Of a stretch of 64,000 bases of DNA, positions 1 through 7,944 are shown piece by piece. The DNA comes from Cupriavidus necator (GTDB taxonomy: Bacteria > Pseudomonadota > Gammaproteobacteria > Burkholderiales > Burkholderiaceae): NCBI RefSeq assembly GCF_013141915.1, contig NZ_SROX01000008.1, forward strand, positions 62,001 through 126,000, given 5' to 3'. Within the stretch, counting starts at the first letter, position 1. The number at the start of each line of letters is the position of its first letter. The position numbers were made by a program, and so were the translations under genes. A model generated the notes under the pieces. That model was not told the origin of the DNA. It did not search any database and saw nothing but the letters and a program-made list of their open reading frames with translations.

Positions 1-319
1 ACGGAAACTGCGGCGCGCCGAACGGGCAGGCATAGGAGCAGTAGCCGCAGCCGATGCAGACGTCCTTGTCATGCAGCACCACGCCGTCCTCGGTGCGGTA
101 GAAGCAATCGACCGGGCAGACCGCCATGCACGGCGCGTCCGAACAGTGCATGCAGGCCACCGAGATCGATTTCTCGGCGCCGACCATGCCGTCGTTGACC
201 GTGACCACGCGACGCCGGTTCACCCCCCAGGGCACCTCGTGCTCATTCTTGCAGGCGGTGACGCAGCTGTTGCACTCGATGCAGCGCTCGGCGTCACAGA
301 TAAATTTCATGCGTGCCAT
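1..319 (-). CDS. fdhB: Formate dehydrogenase iron-sulfur (beta) subunit, 3' end cut by window edge
   Basis: This encodes the electron-transfer subunit that carries electrons from the molybdenum subunit towards the membrane cytochrome b or another acceptor. The visible 106 residues begin MARMKFICDAERCIECNSC and contain ferredoxin-type cysteine runs: CIECNSCVTAC, then CMHCSDAPCMAVCP and CIGCGYCSYACPFG. The ATG at 317-319 follows an AGAGGAAC ribosome site. It lies 15 bases after the alpha subunit stop, so the two are almost certainly cotranscribed. The C-terminus, and any following cytochrome subunit, are outside the window. Function follows from the family and the neighbour; the physiological acceptor is not visible. 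Confidence 0.9.
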   Translation of the reverse strand, partial: MARMKFICDAERCIECNSCVTACKNEHEVPWGVNRRRVVTVNDGMVGAEKSISVACMHCSDAPCMAVCPVDCFYRTEDGVVLHDKDVCIGCGYCSYACPFGAPQFP

Positions 320-334
320 GATGTTCCTCTGCGC

Positions 335-3300
335 TTAGGCAAACCGCTCGATCTGGCAAATGGTGGTCTTGGTTTCCTGCATCATCGTCACCGAGTCATA
401 GCCATACGTGGTGGCGGTATTGACCGCTTCGCCACGCACCACCGGCATCGCCCCCTCGGGGTAGTAGTCCTTCAGGTCCTTGCCCTGCCACCAGCCCGAG
501 AAGTGGAACGGGATGAAGGCGGTATCGGGCCCGACCCGCTCGGTGACCAGCGCGCGCACCTTCAGCGTGGCGCCGGTCGGGGTCTTGACCCAGCAGAAGT
601 CGCCGTTGCGGATGCCGCGGTCGGACGCCGCGCGCGGGTTGATCTCGACGAAGTTCTCCTGCTGCAGTTCCGCCAGCCACGGATTGGAGCGGGTTTCCTC
701 GCCCCCGCCTTCGTACTCGACCAGCCGCCCGGAAGTCAGGATGATCGGGAACTTCTCGGCGACCTTGTTCTCGAGATTGCGCTGCTGCACCGACTTGTAC
801 AGCGTCGGCAGCCGCCAGAACGCCATCTTGTCGTCGTGGGTCGGGTACTTGACGACCATGTCGGGGCGCGTGGAGTACAGCGGCTCGCGGTGCTGCGGGA
901 CCGGGTCCGGGAAGTTCCACACCACCGCGCGCGCCTTGGCGTTGCCAAACGGATGGCAGCCATGGTTCTTCATCACCACGCGCTGGATGCCGCCGGAAAG
1001 GTCGGTCTTCCAGTTCTTGCCCTCGGCCTTGGCCTTCTCCGCATCGGTCAGGTCGTCCCACCAGCCCAGCTTCTTCAGCAGCACGTGGTCGAACTCGGGA
1101 TAGCCGGTGGTAATCTCGGCCCCCAGCGAGTACGAGCCATCCTCGGCAAGCAGGTTGACGCCATCGCGCTCCACGCCGAAGTTGGCGCGGAAGTTGCCGC
1201 CACCGTCCATCACGTGCTTGCTGGTGTCGTACAAGTTGGGCGAACCGGGGTGCTTCAGTTCCGGCGTGCCGTAGCAGGGCCACGGCAGCCCGAAGTAGTC
1301 GCCGGTCAGGTCATAGCCGGTCACCGGGTCCTTGCCCGACTTGCAGCGCAGCGTCTTGACGTCGAACATCTGCATATTGCGCATGTGCGACTTCAGGCGT
1401 TCCGGCGACTGGCCGGTGTAGCCAATGGTCCAGTTGCTGGCGTTGATCTCGCGCAGGATCGATTCCGGCTCGGGCTCCATCCAGGTCCGGCCGGCCCGCT
1501 TGACCTCGATCATCTTGTAGTTCTTCGACAGCTCCTTGCCGAAGCCGAGCTTGTCGGCGAACGCCTGCATCAGCGTGTGGTCGGGCATCGATTCGAACAG
1601 CGGCTCGATCACCTTCTCGCGCCATTGCAGCGAGCGGTTGGACGCCGTGCACGAGCCCGAGGTCTCGAACTGCGTGCAGGCCGGCAGCAGGTACACCGCG
1701 CGGTTGGGGTTGACCTTGTCGCCCTCGGCCGGCGGCATGTTGGCCATGGCCGCGGTTGCCGACGGGTACGGGTCCACCACCACCAGCAGGTCCAGCTTGT
1801 CGAGCGCCTTCTTCATCTCCAGCCCGCGCGTCTGCGAGTTCGGGGCATGGCCCCAGAAGAACACGCCGCGCACGTTGTTGTCCTGGTCGATCAGCTCGTT
1901 CTTCTCGGTGACGATATCGATCCAGCGCGACACCGTGGTGCCGGACTTCTCCATCAACGCCTGCGAGACGAACTGCTTCTTGATCCATTCGTAGTCGACG
2001 CCCCAGACCGCCGCGTAGTGCTTCCAGGCGCCGGTGGCCAGGCCGTAGTAGCCCGGCAGCGAATCGGGGTTGGGACCCACGTCGGTGGCACCCTGCACGT
2101 TGTCATGGCCGCGGAAGATGTTGGCGCCGCCGCCCGACACGCCGATATTGCCCAGCGCCAGCTGCACGATGCACGAGGCGCGCACGATCGCGTTGCCGAT
2201 GGTGTGCTGGGTCTGGCCCATGCACCACACCAGCGTGCTGGGGCGGTTCTTGGCCATGGTCTCGGCCACCATGTAGACCTGGGCCTCGGGCACGCCGGTG
2301 ACTTCCTCGACCTTGTCGGGCGTCCACTTGGCCAGCACTTCCTCCTTGACCTTGTCCATGCCGTAGACCCGGTCATTGATGAACTTCTGGTCTTCCCAGC
2401 CGTTCTTGAAGACGTGGTACAGCACGCCGAACAGGAAGGCGATGTCGGTGCCGGAGCGGATCCGCACGTAACGGTGCGCCTTGGCCGCGGTACGCGTAAA
2501 ACGCGGATCGACCACGATCACCTTGCAGCCGCTTTCCTTGGCGTGCAGCAGGTGCAGCATCGACACCGGGTGCGCCTCGGCCGCGTTGGAGCCGATATAC
2601 AGCGCCGCCTTCGCGTTCTGCATATCGTTGTACGAGTTGGTCATCGCACCGTAGCCCCAGGTGTTGGCCACGCCCGCCACGGTGGTGGAGTGGCAGATGC
2701 GCGCCTGGTGGTCGGTGTTGTTGGTGCCGAAGAACGACACCCACTTGCGCATCAGGTAGGACTGCTCATTGCTGTGCTTGGAAGACCCGACGAAGAACAT
2801 CGAGTCCGGGCCGGTCTTCTGGCGGATGTCTTTCATCCGCGCGGTGATCTCGTCGAGCGCCTGGTCCCAGCTGATGCGCTGGTACTTGCCGTTGACCAGC
2901 TTCATCGGGTACTTGAGCCGGTATTCGCCGTGGCCGTGCTCACGCAGCGCGGCGCCCTTGGCACAGTGCGCGCCCATGTTGATGGGGGAATCGAACACCG
3001 GCTCCTGGCGGATCCACACGCCGTTCTGCACCACCGCGTCGACCGCGCAGCCGACCGAGCAATGGCCGCACACGGTGCGCCGGACCACGATGCCGGTCTT
3101 GCCGTCGCCGACGGCCTTCTTGTCGTCGGCGGCGTCGGCCTTGCGCAGCAGCGTCAGCTGCCCGGCCGCGAGGCCGGCGCCCACGCCGATGCCGGAGCGC
3201 TTGAGGAAGCTGCGGCGGTCCATGGTCGGCATGGCGCCGGCCAGGCTGGCAGCGAGTCGTTGGGAAAGCCGGCCTGAACTTGCATCGGCGGATTCGGGCC

Positions 3301-3367
3301 GGTTGGCGAGGCCGTCAGCGAGGCGGGCGGATGCGCCCTGCGCCGCGCGTTTGCGGGTCAAGATCAT
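335..3367 (-). CDS. fdhA: Formate dehydrogenase alpha subunit (molybdopterin, cysteine-type, Tat-exported)
   Basis: This is the catalytic subunit that oxidises formate to CO2 at a bis-molybdopterin centre. Cys100, Cys103, Cys107 and Cys135 form the N-terminal [4Fe-4S] site. The Mo ligand is a normal cysteine (Cys225 in ARICHSTTVAG), where the E. coli FdnG and FdoG enzymes carry selenocysteine. A twin-arginine motif RRSFLK at residues 51-56 and a hydrophobic stretch to about 70 point to export with the beta subunit. The ATG at 3365-3367 has a strong GAGGTGA site at 3371-3377, which favours this start even though it leaves an unusually long 50-residue region before the Arg pair; ATG at 3232 is the alternative. 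At 1010 residues it has the usual length of the family. Confidence 0.93.
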   Translation of the reverse strand: MILTRKRAAQGASARLADGLANRPESADASSGRLSQRLAASLAGAMPTMDRRSFLKRSGIGVGAGLAAGQLTLLRKADAADDKKAVGDGKTGIVVRRTVCGHCSVGCAVDAVVQNGVWIRQEPVFDSPINMGAHCAKGAALREHGHGEYRLKYPMKLVNGKYQRISWDQALDEITARMKDIRQKTGPDSMFFVGSSKHSNEQSYLMRKWVSFFGTNNTDHQARICHSTTVAGVANTWGYGAMTNSYNDMQNAKAALYIGSNAAEAHPVSMLHLLHAKESGCKVIVVDPRFTRTAAKAHRYVRIRSGTDIAFLFGVLYHVFKNGWEDQKFINDRVYGMDKVKEEVLAKWTPDKVEEVTGVPEAQVYMVAETMAKNRPSTLVWCMGQTQHTIGNAIVRASCIVQLALGNIGVSGGGANIFRGHDNVQGATDVGPNPDSLPGYYGLATGAWKHYAAVWGVDYEWIKKQFVSQALMEKSGTTVSRWIDIVTEKNELIDQDNNVRGVFFWGHAPNSQTRGLEMKKALDKLDLLVVVDPYPSATAAMANMPPAEGDKVNPNRAVYLLPACTQFETSGSCTASNRSLQWREKVIEPLFESMPDHTLMQAFADKLGFGKELSKNYKMIEVKRAGRTWMEPEPESILREINASNWTIGYTGQSPERLKSHMRNMQMFDVKTLRCKSGKDPVTGYDLTGDYFGLPWPCYGTPELKHPGSPNLYDTSKHVMDGGGNFRANFGVERDGVNLLAEDGSYSLGAEITTGYPEFDHVLLKKLGWWDDLTDAEKAKAEGKNWKTDLSGGIQRVVMKNHGCHPFGNAKARAVVWNFPDPVPQHREPLYSTRPDMVVKYPTHDDKMAFWRLPTLYKSVQQRNLENKVAEKFPIILTSGRLVEYEGGGEETRSNPWLAELQQENFVEINPRAASDRGIRNGDFCWVKTPTGATLKVRALVTERVGPDTAFIPFHFSGWWQGKDLKDYYPEGAMPVVRGEAVNTATTYGYDSVTMMQETKTTICQIERFA

Positions 3368-3440
3368 GTCTCACCTCAGAATCGGACGATTGGGTAGCGT
3401 CCGGTTGCAGGCGGCGCGCCAGACCACGCCGCCGTGGCAG

Positions 3441-3656
3441 TTACACCAGCGTGGTCCGGTAATACTTGCGGATGTGGTCGGAGACCCGGTAACCCGTGCT
3501 GTCCGACGGAGGGTCGGCGGGTTCCGGCAGCGTTGCGGCCTGGCCCGGCATGGACGGCGCGCGCGCGCTCAGCGCTGCCGCGCCGGTGGCGGCCGCCACA
3601 ACTCCGGCGCCTGCGAGAAACGTGCGGCGCCCGACCCTGGTTGGCTTTTCTCTCAT
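3441..3656 (-). CDS. Small Tat-target protein of the formate dehydrogenase region
   Basis: This 71-residue protein has a near-complete twin-arginine signal (GRRTFLAGAGVVAAATGAAA, residues 9-28), followed by a short hydrophilic tail ending HIRKYYRTTLV. It matches the small family known as formate dehydrogenase region Tat target proteins, which always sits beside fdhA-type genes. No cofactor-binding motif is seen. It ends 73 bases before fdhA in the same direction. Its role is unknown; a co-export partner or maturation aid for the Tat-exported enzyme is a reasonable inference. A longer frame starting at 3678 in another register is not this protein. Confidence 0.85.
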   Translation of the reverse strand: MREKPTRVGRRTFLAGAGVVAAATGAAALSARAPSMPGQAATLPEPADPPSDSTGYRVSDHIRKYYRTTLV

Positions 3657-3695
3657 GTGGGGGCTCCTTGGTTGTCAAAGCCCGATGGTTGTGCC

Positions 3696-3712
3696 GTTAT
3701 GCGTTGTTATGC
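3696..3712. promoter_or_regulatory. Direct repeat GTTATGC in the fdh leader, candidate operator
   Basis: Two identical heptamers GTTATGC start at 3696 and 3706, exactly 10 bases apart, so both would face the same side of the helix. They lie 40 to 56 bases upstream of the small Tat-target gene, in the 175-base gap after the torD-like gene. This is the largest gap in the cluster and a plausible place for an internal promoter. The spacing is seen directly; binding by a regulator is inference. Confidence 0.3.
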
Positions 3713-3831
3713 ATATTCTAGAATCAACTGGAAGGAAAGACCATGACAAGCGCGGGTTTTTCCTTACCTTCTTCTCCAGTTTGGCCTAAGCAGAGCACTG
3801 CGCGTTGGCGTCCCGGTCATCGGTGCCGCGC

Positions 3832-4464
3832 TCAGGTCATCTCGAGCGCCACCGCCTCGACGCCGGCAAACGTGCCCAGCAATCCCGCCACGCTGCGATA
3901 GAAGCGGGCCTGCGGGTGCGCCGTCACCGCATCGCACAATGGCTCGATACAGGGCTGCAGGTGCTTCGCATAGAAGCGCTGCTGCTCACCCAGGTTGGAC
4001 ACCGACAGGTCTTCGCCCGCCACCAGGAAGCGCATCACCTCGCACAGCGTGGCGATATGGTCCTCGGTCTCGCTGACGCCTTCGTGGCGCTCCAGGCCAT
4101 AGCGGGCCAGATCTTCGCGCAGCGCCACCAGCGGGCGCTCGTTGAGGAAGCCAGTCATATAGAAAGAGCCATAGAGGAACACGTCCTGGCGGCCCACGCC
4201 CACGAACAGCTGCCGGTACTCTTCCTCGGCCTCGGCCGCGGTGGTCTCGGATGCTGCGTCGCACAACGCATTCCACGCCTTGCCGAGCACCGTATTGGCG
4301 TCTTCTCCCACGGCGCGGTTGGCGGCGATGTGATGCAGCAAGGCGGCGTCGGGGGCGCGGTAGAACAGCGTCGCGAGCAGGCCGTACAGGTCGGCGCGGG
4401 CGGTGTCTTCGGCATCGTCAACGGGCGGCGCAGCGGTGAGCTGGATCGGCTGGAAATCTGTCAT
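3832..4464 (-). CDS. TorD/DmsD-family redox enzyme maturation chaperone
   Basis: This 210-residue, mostly helical protein is probably a cytoplasmic chaperone that binds the Tat leader and apo-form of the formate dehydrogenase alpha subunit until cofactor insertion is finished. The diagnostic segment is EEEYRQLFVGVGRQDVFLYG followed by SFYMTGFLNERPL (about residues 81-115), matching the E..Y..LF and Y.S.Y pattern of the TorD family. It has no signal peptide or membrane span. It follows the polyferredoxin gene after 25 bases. Its client is inferred from position, since the only Tat-exported molybdoenzyme in view is fdhA. Confidence 0.85.
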   Translation of the reverse strand: MTDFQPIQLTAAPPVDDAEDTARADLYGLLATLFYRAPDAALLHHIAANRAVGEDANTVLGKAWNALCDAASETTAAEAEEEYRQLFVGVGRQDVFLYGSFYMTGFLNERPLVALREDLARYGLERHEGVSETEDHIATLCEVMRFLVAGEDLSVSNLGEQQRFYAKHLQPCIEPLCDAVTAHPQARFYRSVAGLLGTFAGVEAVALEMT

Positions 4465-4489
4465 GTCGTGATGTTTTCGTGCTCGCGGG

Positions 4490-6655
4490 TCAGCGCAGGG
4501 TGGCGCCGGTCACGGCGCCGGGATCGAGTTCCATCATGTCTACCACGCGGCAGTCGGGGCACATCCTGAGGCGCTCCGCCGCGGCGCCGGCAAAGGCCGG
4601 ATGTCCAGCCAAGCGCACCAGCATCGACTCGACCATCTGCGCCGTGCCGAACGGCTTGGCGCAGCGGATGCAATGGAACGGCTGGGCCTCGTTGAGCGTG
4701 ACCGGGCGGCGTGCCGCATCGCCGGCCAGCAAGCGCGGCACCAGGGTGATGGCGTCTTCGGGGCACGTCTTTTCGCACAGCCCGCACTGCACGCAGTTGC
4801 GCTCGATGAAGCTGAGCACGGGACGCTCCGGGTTATCGCGCAGCGCCTGCGACGGGCATGCGCCCACGCAGGCCAGGCACAAGGTGCACTTGCCGGTATC
4901 CACCGCAATGGCGCCGATGGGCGCGCCGGCCGGCAGCGGCACGCTCTGCGCCGGTGACGGCGCATGGCGCACCAGATGGTCGAGCGCAAAGTCGAGCATC
5001 TCGCGCTTGGCCGCAACCGGCCCGAACGGCGCGGGCGGCAACGCGTTGCGCGCCGGGCGCAGTGCCGCCAGGCCGGCATCGAGCGCAGCCGTGTCCGCGG
5101 CCTCGACCAGCGTCAGCACCTCGCCGTCATAGCCCAGCCCGGACAGCAGCGCGCGCCCGACCGCCATCTGCTCCAGCAGCGCGGTACGGTATTGCGGCGC
5201 CTCGTCGCCGGTCAGCAGCACGGCAACGCGGCTCGCGCCCCAGCACAGCGCGGCCAGCCACAGCTCCAGCCCGACCGAGGCCGGATGGAACAGCGACAGC
5301 GGCATCACCGGCGCGGGCACGCCGCCCGCCTTGCCGCCGCGGGCAGCACGGCCCAGCGCCAGCAGCGCGGGCGTACCGTATTCCTCGCCGTGCAGCAGCA
5401 CCACCGGATCGCGCGCGCCGGCCTGCCGGTATGCCGACAGCAGCGTGCGCAGCCGCGCGCCGGTCATCTCCGGCCCGGGATAGCCATAGCTGATGGCGCC
5501 GCTCGGGCAGACCGTGGTGCAGGCGCCGCAGCCCATGCACAGGTTGGGCGTGACCTCGATGCGCCCCTTGCCGTCGTGCCAGCGCGAGGCGATGGCCTCG
5601 GTCGAGCAGATGTCGATGCAGGCGGTGCAGCCGGTGGTCTGGTTGCGGCCGTGCGCGCACAGGCTTTCCTTGTAGCGGAAGAACCTGGGCTTCTCGAACT
5701 CGCCCACCAGCCCGGCCAGCAGCAGGGCCTGGTCCTGCTGGCGGGCCGGGTCGGCGCCGGCATGCAGGTAGCCCTGCGGCGGCTGGTGCATGGTGAAGGC
5801 AGGCGTGTTGCACAGGTCGAAGACAAGGTCGAAGCGCCCCTGCGCGGTGGCCTGCGGGCGGTCGAAGTCGATCGCCGCCGCCGCGCCGCAGGCGCGCACG
5901 CAGTCGCGGTGCGCGCGGCAGCGCGACAGGTCGATCTGGTAGCTGAAGTCGATCGCGTTCTCGGGACAGGCCTCGATGCAGGCATTGCAGCGCGTGCACA
6001 GGTCCAGGTCGATCGGGTTGCTGCGGCCGGCGCCGGTTTCCCAGCTGGCCTCGAATGCGCCCAGCCAGCCGGTCAGCGTGGCCAGCCGGCCGCTGTGGAC
6101 CGGATAGGCGCGCGCCGCGGGCTGCGCGGCTGCGCCGTCGCGCGCGTCGCTGCCGGTCAGCAGTACCGTCACTTCCAGTTGCATCGCGGCCAGCCGCTCG
6201 GCCCATGGCAGCGCCCGCGCGGCCGGGCCCAGCACCAGCACCGCGCCGTCGCTGCGGTAGTCGACCACCGGCACCGGCTCGGGTTCAGGCAGCGCGGCCA
6301 CCGCCAGCAGCGCGGCGATCTTGGCGTTGGCAGTTTTCGGGTCGCGCCGGGCACCCTGCGACCAGCCGCCGGTTTCGCGGATATTGACGAAGCGCACCGG
6401 CGCGGTCACCACCGGGCGGCCATCGCCGCCCTGCGCGGCTTGCGCGGCCACCTCGGCAAACAGCTGGCGCTCCTGGGTGCAGGCGACGATCACGTCCTCG
6501 GTACCGTCCAGCGCGGCGGTGAAGTCACCGATTTCGCGCCGGCACAGCAGGCGATGGACCTTGAGCGGCCCCTGGCTCGCGTCGCGGGTTGCGTCGGACA
6601 GCGCCGCCCCGTCAAGCGGCATGGTGTCGTTGCAATTGCAGATCAGCGTCGGCAT
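4490..6655 (-). CDS. Multi-cluster 4Fe-4S ferredoxin-like protein of the formate dehydrogenase cluster
   Basis: This 721-residue protein carries three ferredoxin-like pairs of cysteine motifs: CTRCNACIEACP with CRAHRDCVRACG (about 220-255), GCTACIDICS with CMGCGACTTVCP (about 340-385), and CTLCLACVGACP with CVQCGLCEKTCP (about 590-630). A CIRC...CPDC pair near the C-terminus could bind one more cluster or zinc. The segments between lack signal peptide or membrane helices, so it should be cytoplasmic. The second motif CRAHRDC is degenerate, spacing CxxxxxC, so that cluster may be absent or altered. Similar proteins accompany DUF3305/DUF3306 and formate dehydrogenase in Burkholderiales. A role in electron transfer or enzyme maturation is inferred; neither is demonstrated. 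Confidence 0.85.
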   Translation of the reverse strand: MPTLICNCNDTMPLDGAALSDATRDASQGPLKVHRLLCRREIGDFTAALDGTEDVIVACTQERQLFAEVAAQAAQGGDGRPVVTAPVRFVNIRETGGWSQGARRDPKTANAKIAALLAVAALPEPEPVPVVDYRSDGAVLVLGPAARALPWAERLAAMQLEVTVLLTGSDARDGAAAQPAARAYPVHSGRLATLTGWLGAFEASWETGAGRSNPIDLDLCTRCNACIEACPENAIDFSYQIDLSRCRAHRDCVRACGAAAAIDFDRPQATAQGRFDLVFDLCNTPAFTMHQPPQGYLHAGADPARQQDQALLLAGLVGEFEKPRFFRYKESLCAHGRNQTTGCTACIDICSTEAIASRWHDGKGRIEVTPNLCMGCGACTTVCPSGAISYGYPGPEMTGARLRTLLSAYRQAGARDPVVLLHGEEYGTPALLALGRAARGGKAGGVPAPVMPLSLFHPASVGLELWLAALCWGASRVAVLLTGDEAPQYRTALLEQMAVGRALLSGLGYDGEVLTLVEAADTAALDAGLAALRPARNALPPAPFGPVAAKREMLDFALDHLVRHAPSPAQSVPLPAGAPIGAIAVDTGKCTLCLACVGACPSQALRDNPERPVLSFIERNCVQCGLCEKTCPEDAITLVPRLLAGDAARRPVTLNEAQPFHCIRCAKPFGTAQMVESMLVRLAGHPAFAGAAAERLRMCPDCRVVDMMELDPGAVTGATLR

Positions 6656-6755
6656 GGCGAGTGCGGCTGACCGGTCCGGACGTCCCTTCTTGGCGGGGGT
6701 CTGCGGGCCGGCGGATTGTGGGGATGCCTATTGTAGGCTGCGCTGCCGGTCGGGG

Positions 6756-7364
6756 CTACGCGCGTTTGTGCGGGTCTTGCTGGCCCTGTTGTTCGCTTTG
6801 ACTGCCTGCTGCCGGCTGCGTTTCGGCGATCACCGGCGCCTCGGCCTGCGCCAGCGGCACGGCGGCTTCTTCGCCCTCCTGTTGCGGCGCTTCATGCGTA
6901 GCAGCCGGTACCTGTTCCGCCCCGGACAGCCGGGCCGCGGCTTCGGCTGCGGCGCGTTCCTCGTCGGTCGGCTCGAACAGGCCCAGGGTCTCGGCCTGGC
7001 GCAGCTGGCGCAGGATTTCAGGCGGGATCGGGTCCGGCTTGCTGTAGTCGTCGATATAGGTATCGAGCCCGTCCATCACATTGAAGTGGGGATCGGCAAA
7101 CAATGTCTTGAGCGCGGCGCGCTTGACCGATTCGTCCACGCCGCGCGCGACGAAGCGGGCAATCTCGTCGCCGGGTCGCAGCGCGGCGACATCGGCCAGC
7201 GTCGGCGGCGGCTCCTGCGGCGCTTCGCGCAGGGTTTCGACGGTCGCAGGCACTGTCTCGCCCTCGGATGCCGCGGGCGGCGCCGGCTCGGCCGGCACGG
7301 CCACGCCCTCGCGCACCGCAGCCTTGCGGCGCGACCAGCGCGACAGGAAGGACGATTCGCTCAT
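6756..7364 (-). CDS. DUF3306 protein
   Basis: This 202-residue protein begins MSESSFLSRWSRRK, the typical DUF3306 opening, and its conserved core reads FADPHFNVMDGLDTYIDDYS with LRQLRQAETLGLF (about residues 89-140). Both ends are low-complexity Ala, Pro, Glu and Gln-rich, so they are probably disordered. No cofactor site, membrane span or signal peptide is visible. DUF3306 genes are known almost only beside DUF3305 and molybdenum formate dehydrogenase genes, as here. The function is not established. It lies 30 bases after the DUF3305 gene and 100 bases before the polyferredoxin gene. Confidence 0.85.
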   Translation of the reverse strand: MSESSFLSRWSRRKAAVREGVAVPAEPAPPAASEGETVPATVETLREAPQEPPPTLADVAALRPGDEIARFVARGVDESVKRAALKTLFADPHFNVMDGLDTYIDDYSKPDPIPPEILRQLRQAETLGLFEPTDEERAAAEAAARLSGAEQVPAATHEAPQQEGEEAAVPLAQAEAPVIAETQPAAGSQSEQQGQQDPHKRA

Positions 7365-7394
7365 GGGCAGGGCCGCTTCTCGGCGGTTCAGTGG

Positions 7395-7928
7395 TCAGTA
7401 GCGGGCGCGCTCTTCCGGCGCCTTGAAGGATTCGGGCCGGCGCCGCTGCTTGGGCTCGGGCCGGTAATGTTCATTGACGTAAGCCTGCAGCCAGTCGCGC
7501 TGCTCGGGCGCCAGCGGCACGTTCTCGACGGTCTCGCCGGCATCCAGCCAGCGCCCGGCCTCGTTGTACGACAGCGCCACCGTGACCGGCACCGGATGCG
7601 CCGTGTCGCCGTCGCCTTCGTCCTCGGGCATGCGCCACAGCACGAACCAGCACGGCGTGGCCGAGGTCAGGTTCAGGTAGTAGCCTTCGCCCTGGTCGCG
7701 GAACAGTTCCACCTCGAAGCCCGGGTAGAGCCAGCGCGCGCCCTGGGCATCGTGCTCCAGGCAAACCGGGTGCGTGCCGAACTCGCCCAGGTCAGGCAGC
7801 ACCGCGTCCAGCTGCCACTTCCAGGGCTGCCAGCGGTTGGCCAGCACGACCTTGCGCATCACCACGGCCATGGTGACGGCGGGGCGGGCGCCGGGGGACG
7901 GCAGGTCGGGGGTGGGCTGGCTGTCCAT
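7395..7928 (-). CDS. DUF3305 protein
   Basis: This is a 177-residue soluble protein. The core VVMRKVVLANRWQPWKWQL (about 22-40) followed by LYPGFEVELFRDQGEGYYLN identifies DUF3305. It is rich in Trp and aromatic residues and has a basic C-terminal tail (KQRRRPESFKAPEERARY). It starts 16 bases after apbC and precedes DUF3306 by 30 bases, so the three are likely one transcript. The pair is a genomic marker of this formate dehydrogenase type. Its biochemical function is unknown, and nothing in the sequence suggests catalysis. Confidence 0.87.
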   Translation of the reverse strand: MDSQPTPDLPSPGARPAVTMAVVMRKVVLANRWQPWKWQLDAVLPDLGEFGTHPVCLEHDAQGARWLYPGFEVELFRDQGEGYYLNLTSATPCWFVLWRMPEDEGDGDTAHPVPVTVALSYNEAGRWLDAGETVENVPLAPEQRDWLQAYVNEHYRPEPKQRRRPESFKAPEERARY

Positions 7929-7944
7929 GGCGGATGTCTGGTGC

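Noticed and set aside
2680..2705. Possible selenocysteine codon at the formate dehydrogenase active site
   Set aside because: The codon reads as cysteine (ARICHS) and the frame has no internal TGA, so no recoding is needed.
71..3277. 1068-codon open frame on the plus strand opposite fdhA
   Set aside because: It is the antisense shadow of a high-GC gene. Its translation is rich in His, Arg, Val and Leu with no domain, while the minus strand encodes a full formate dehydrogenase.
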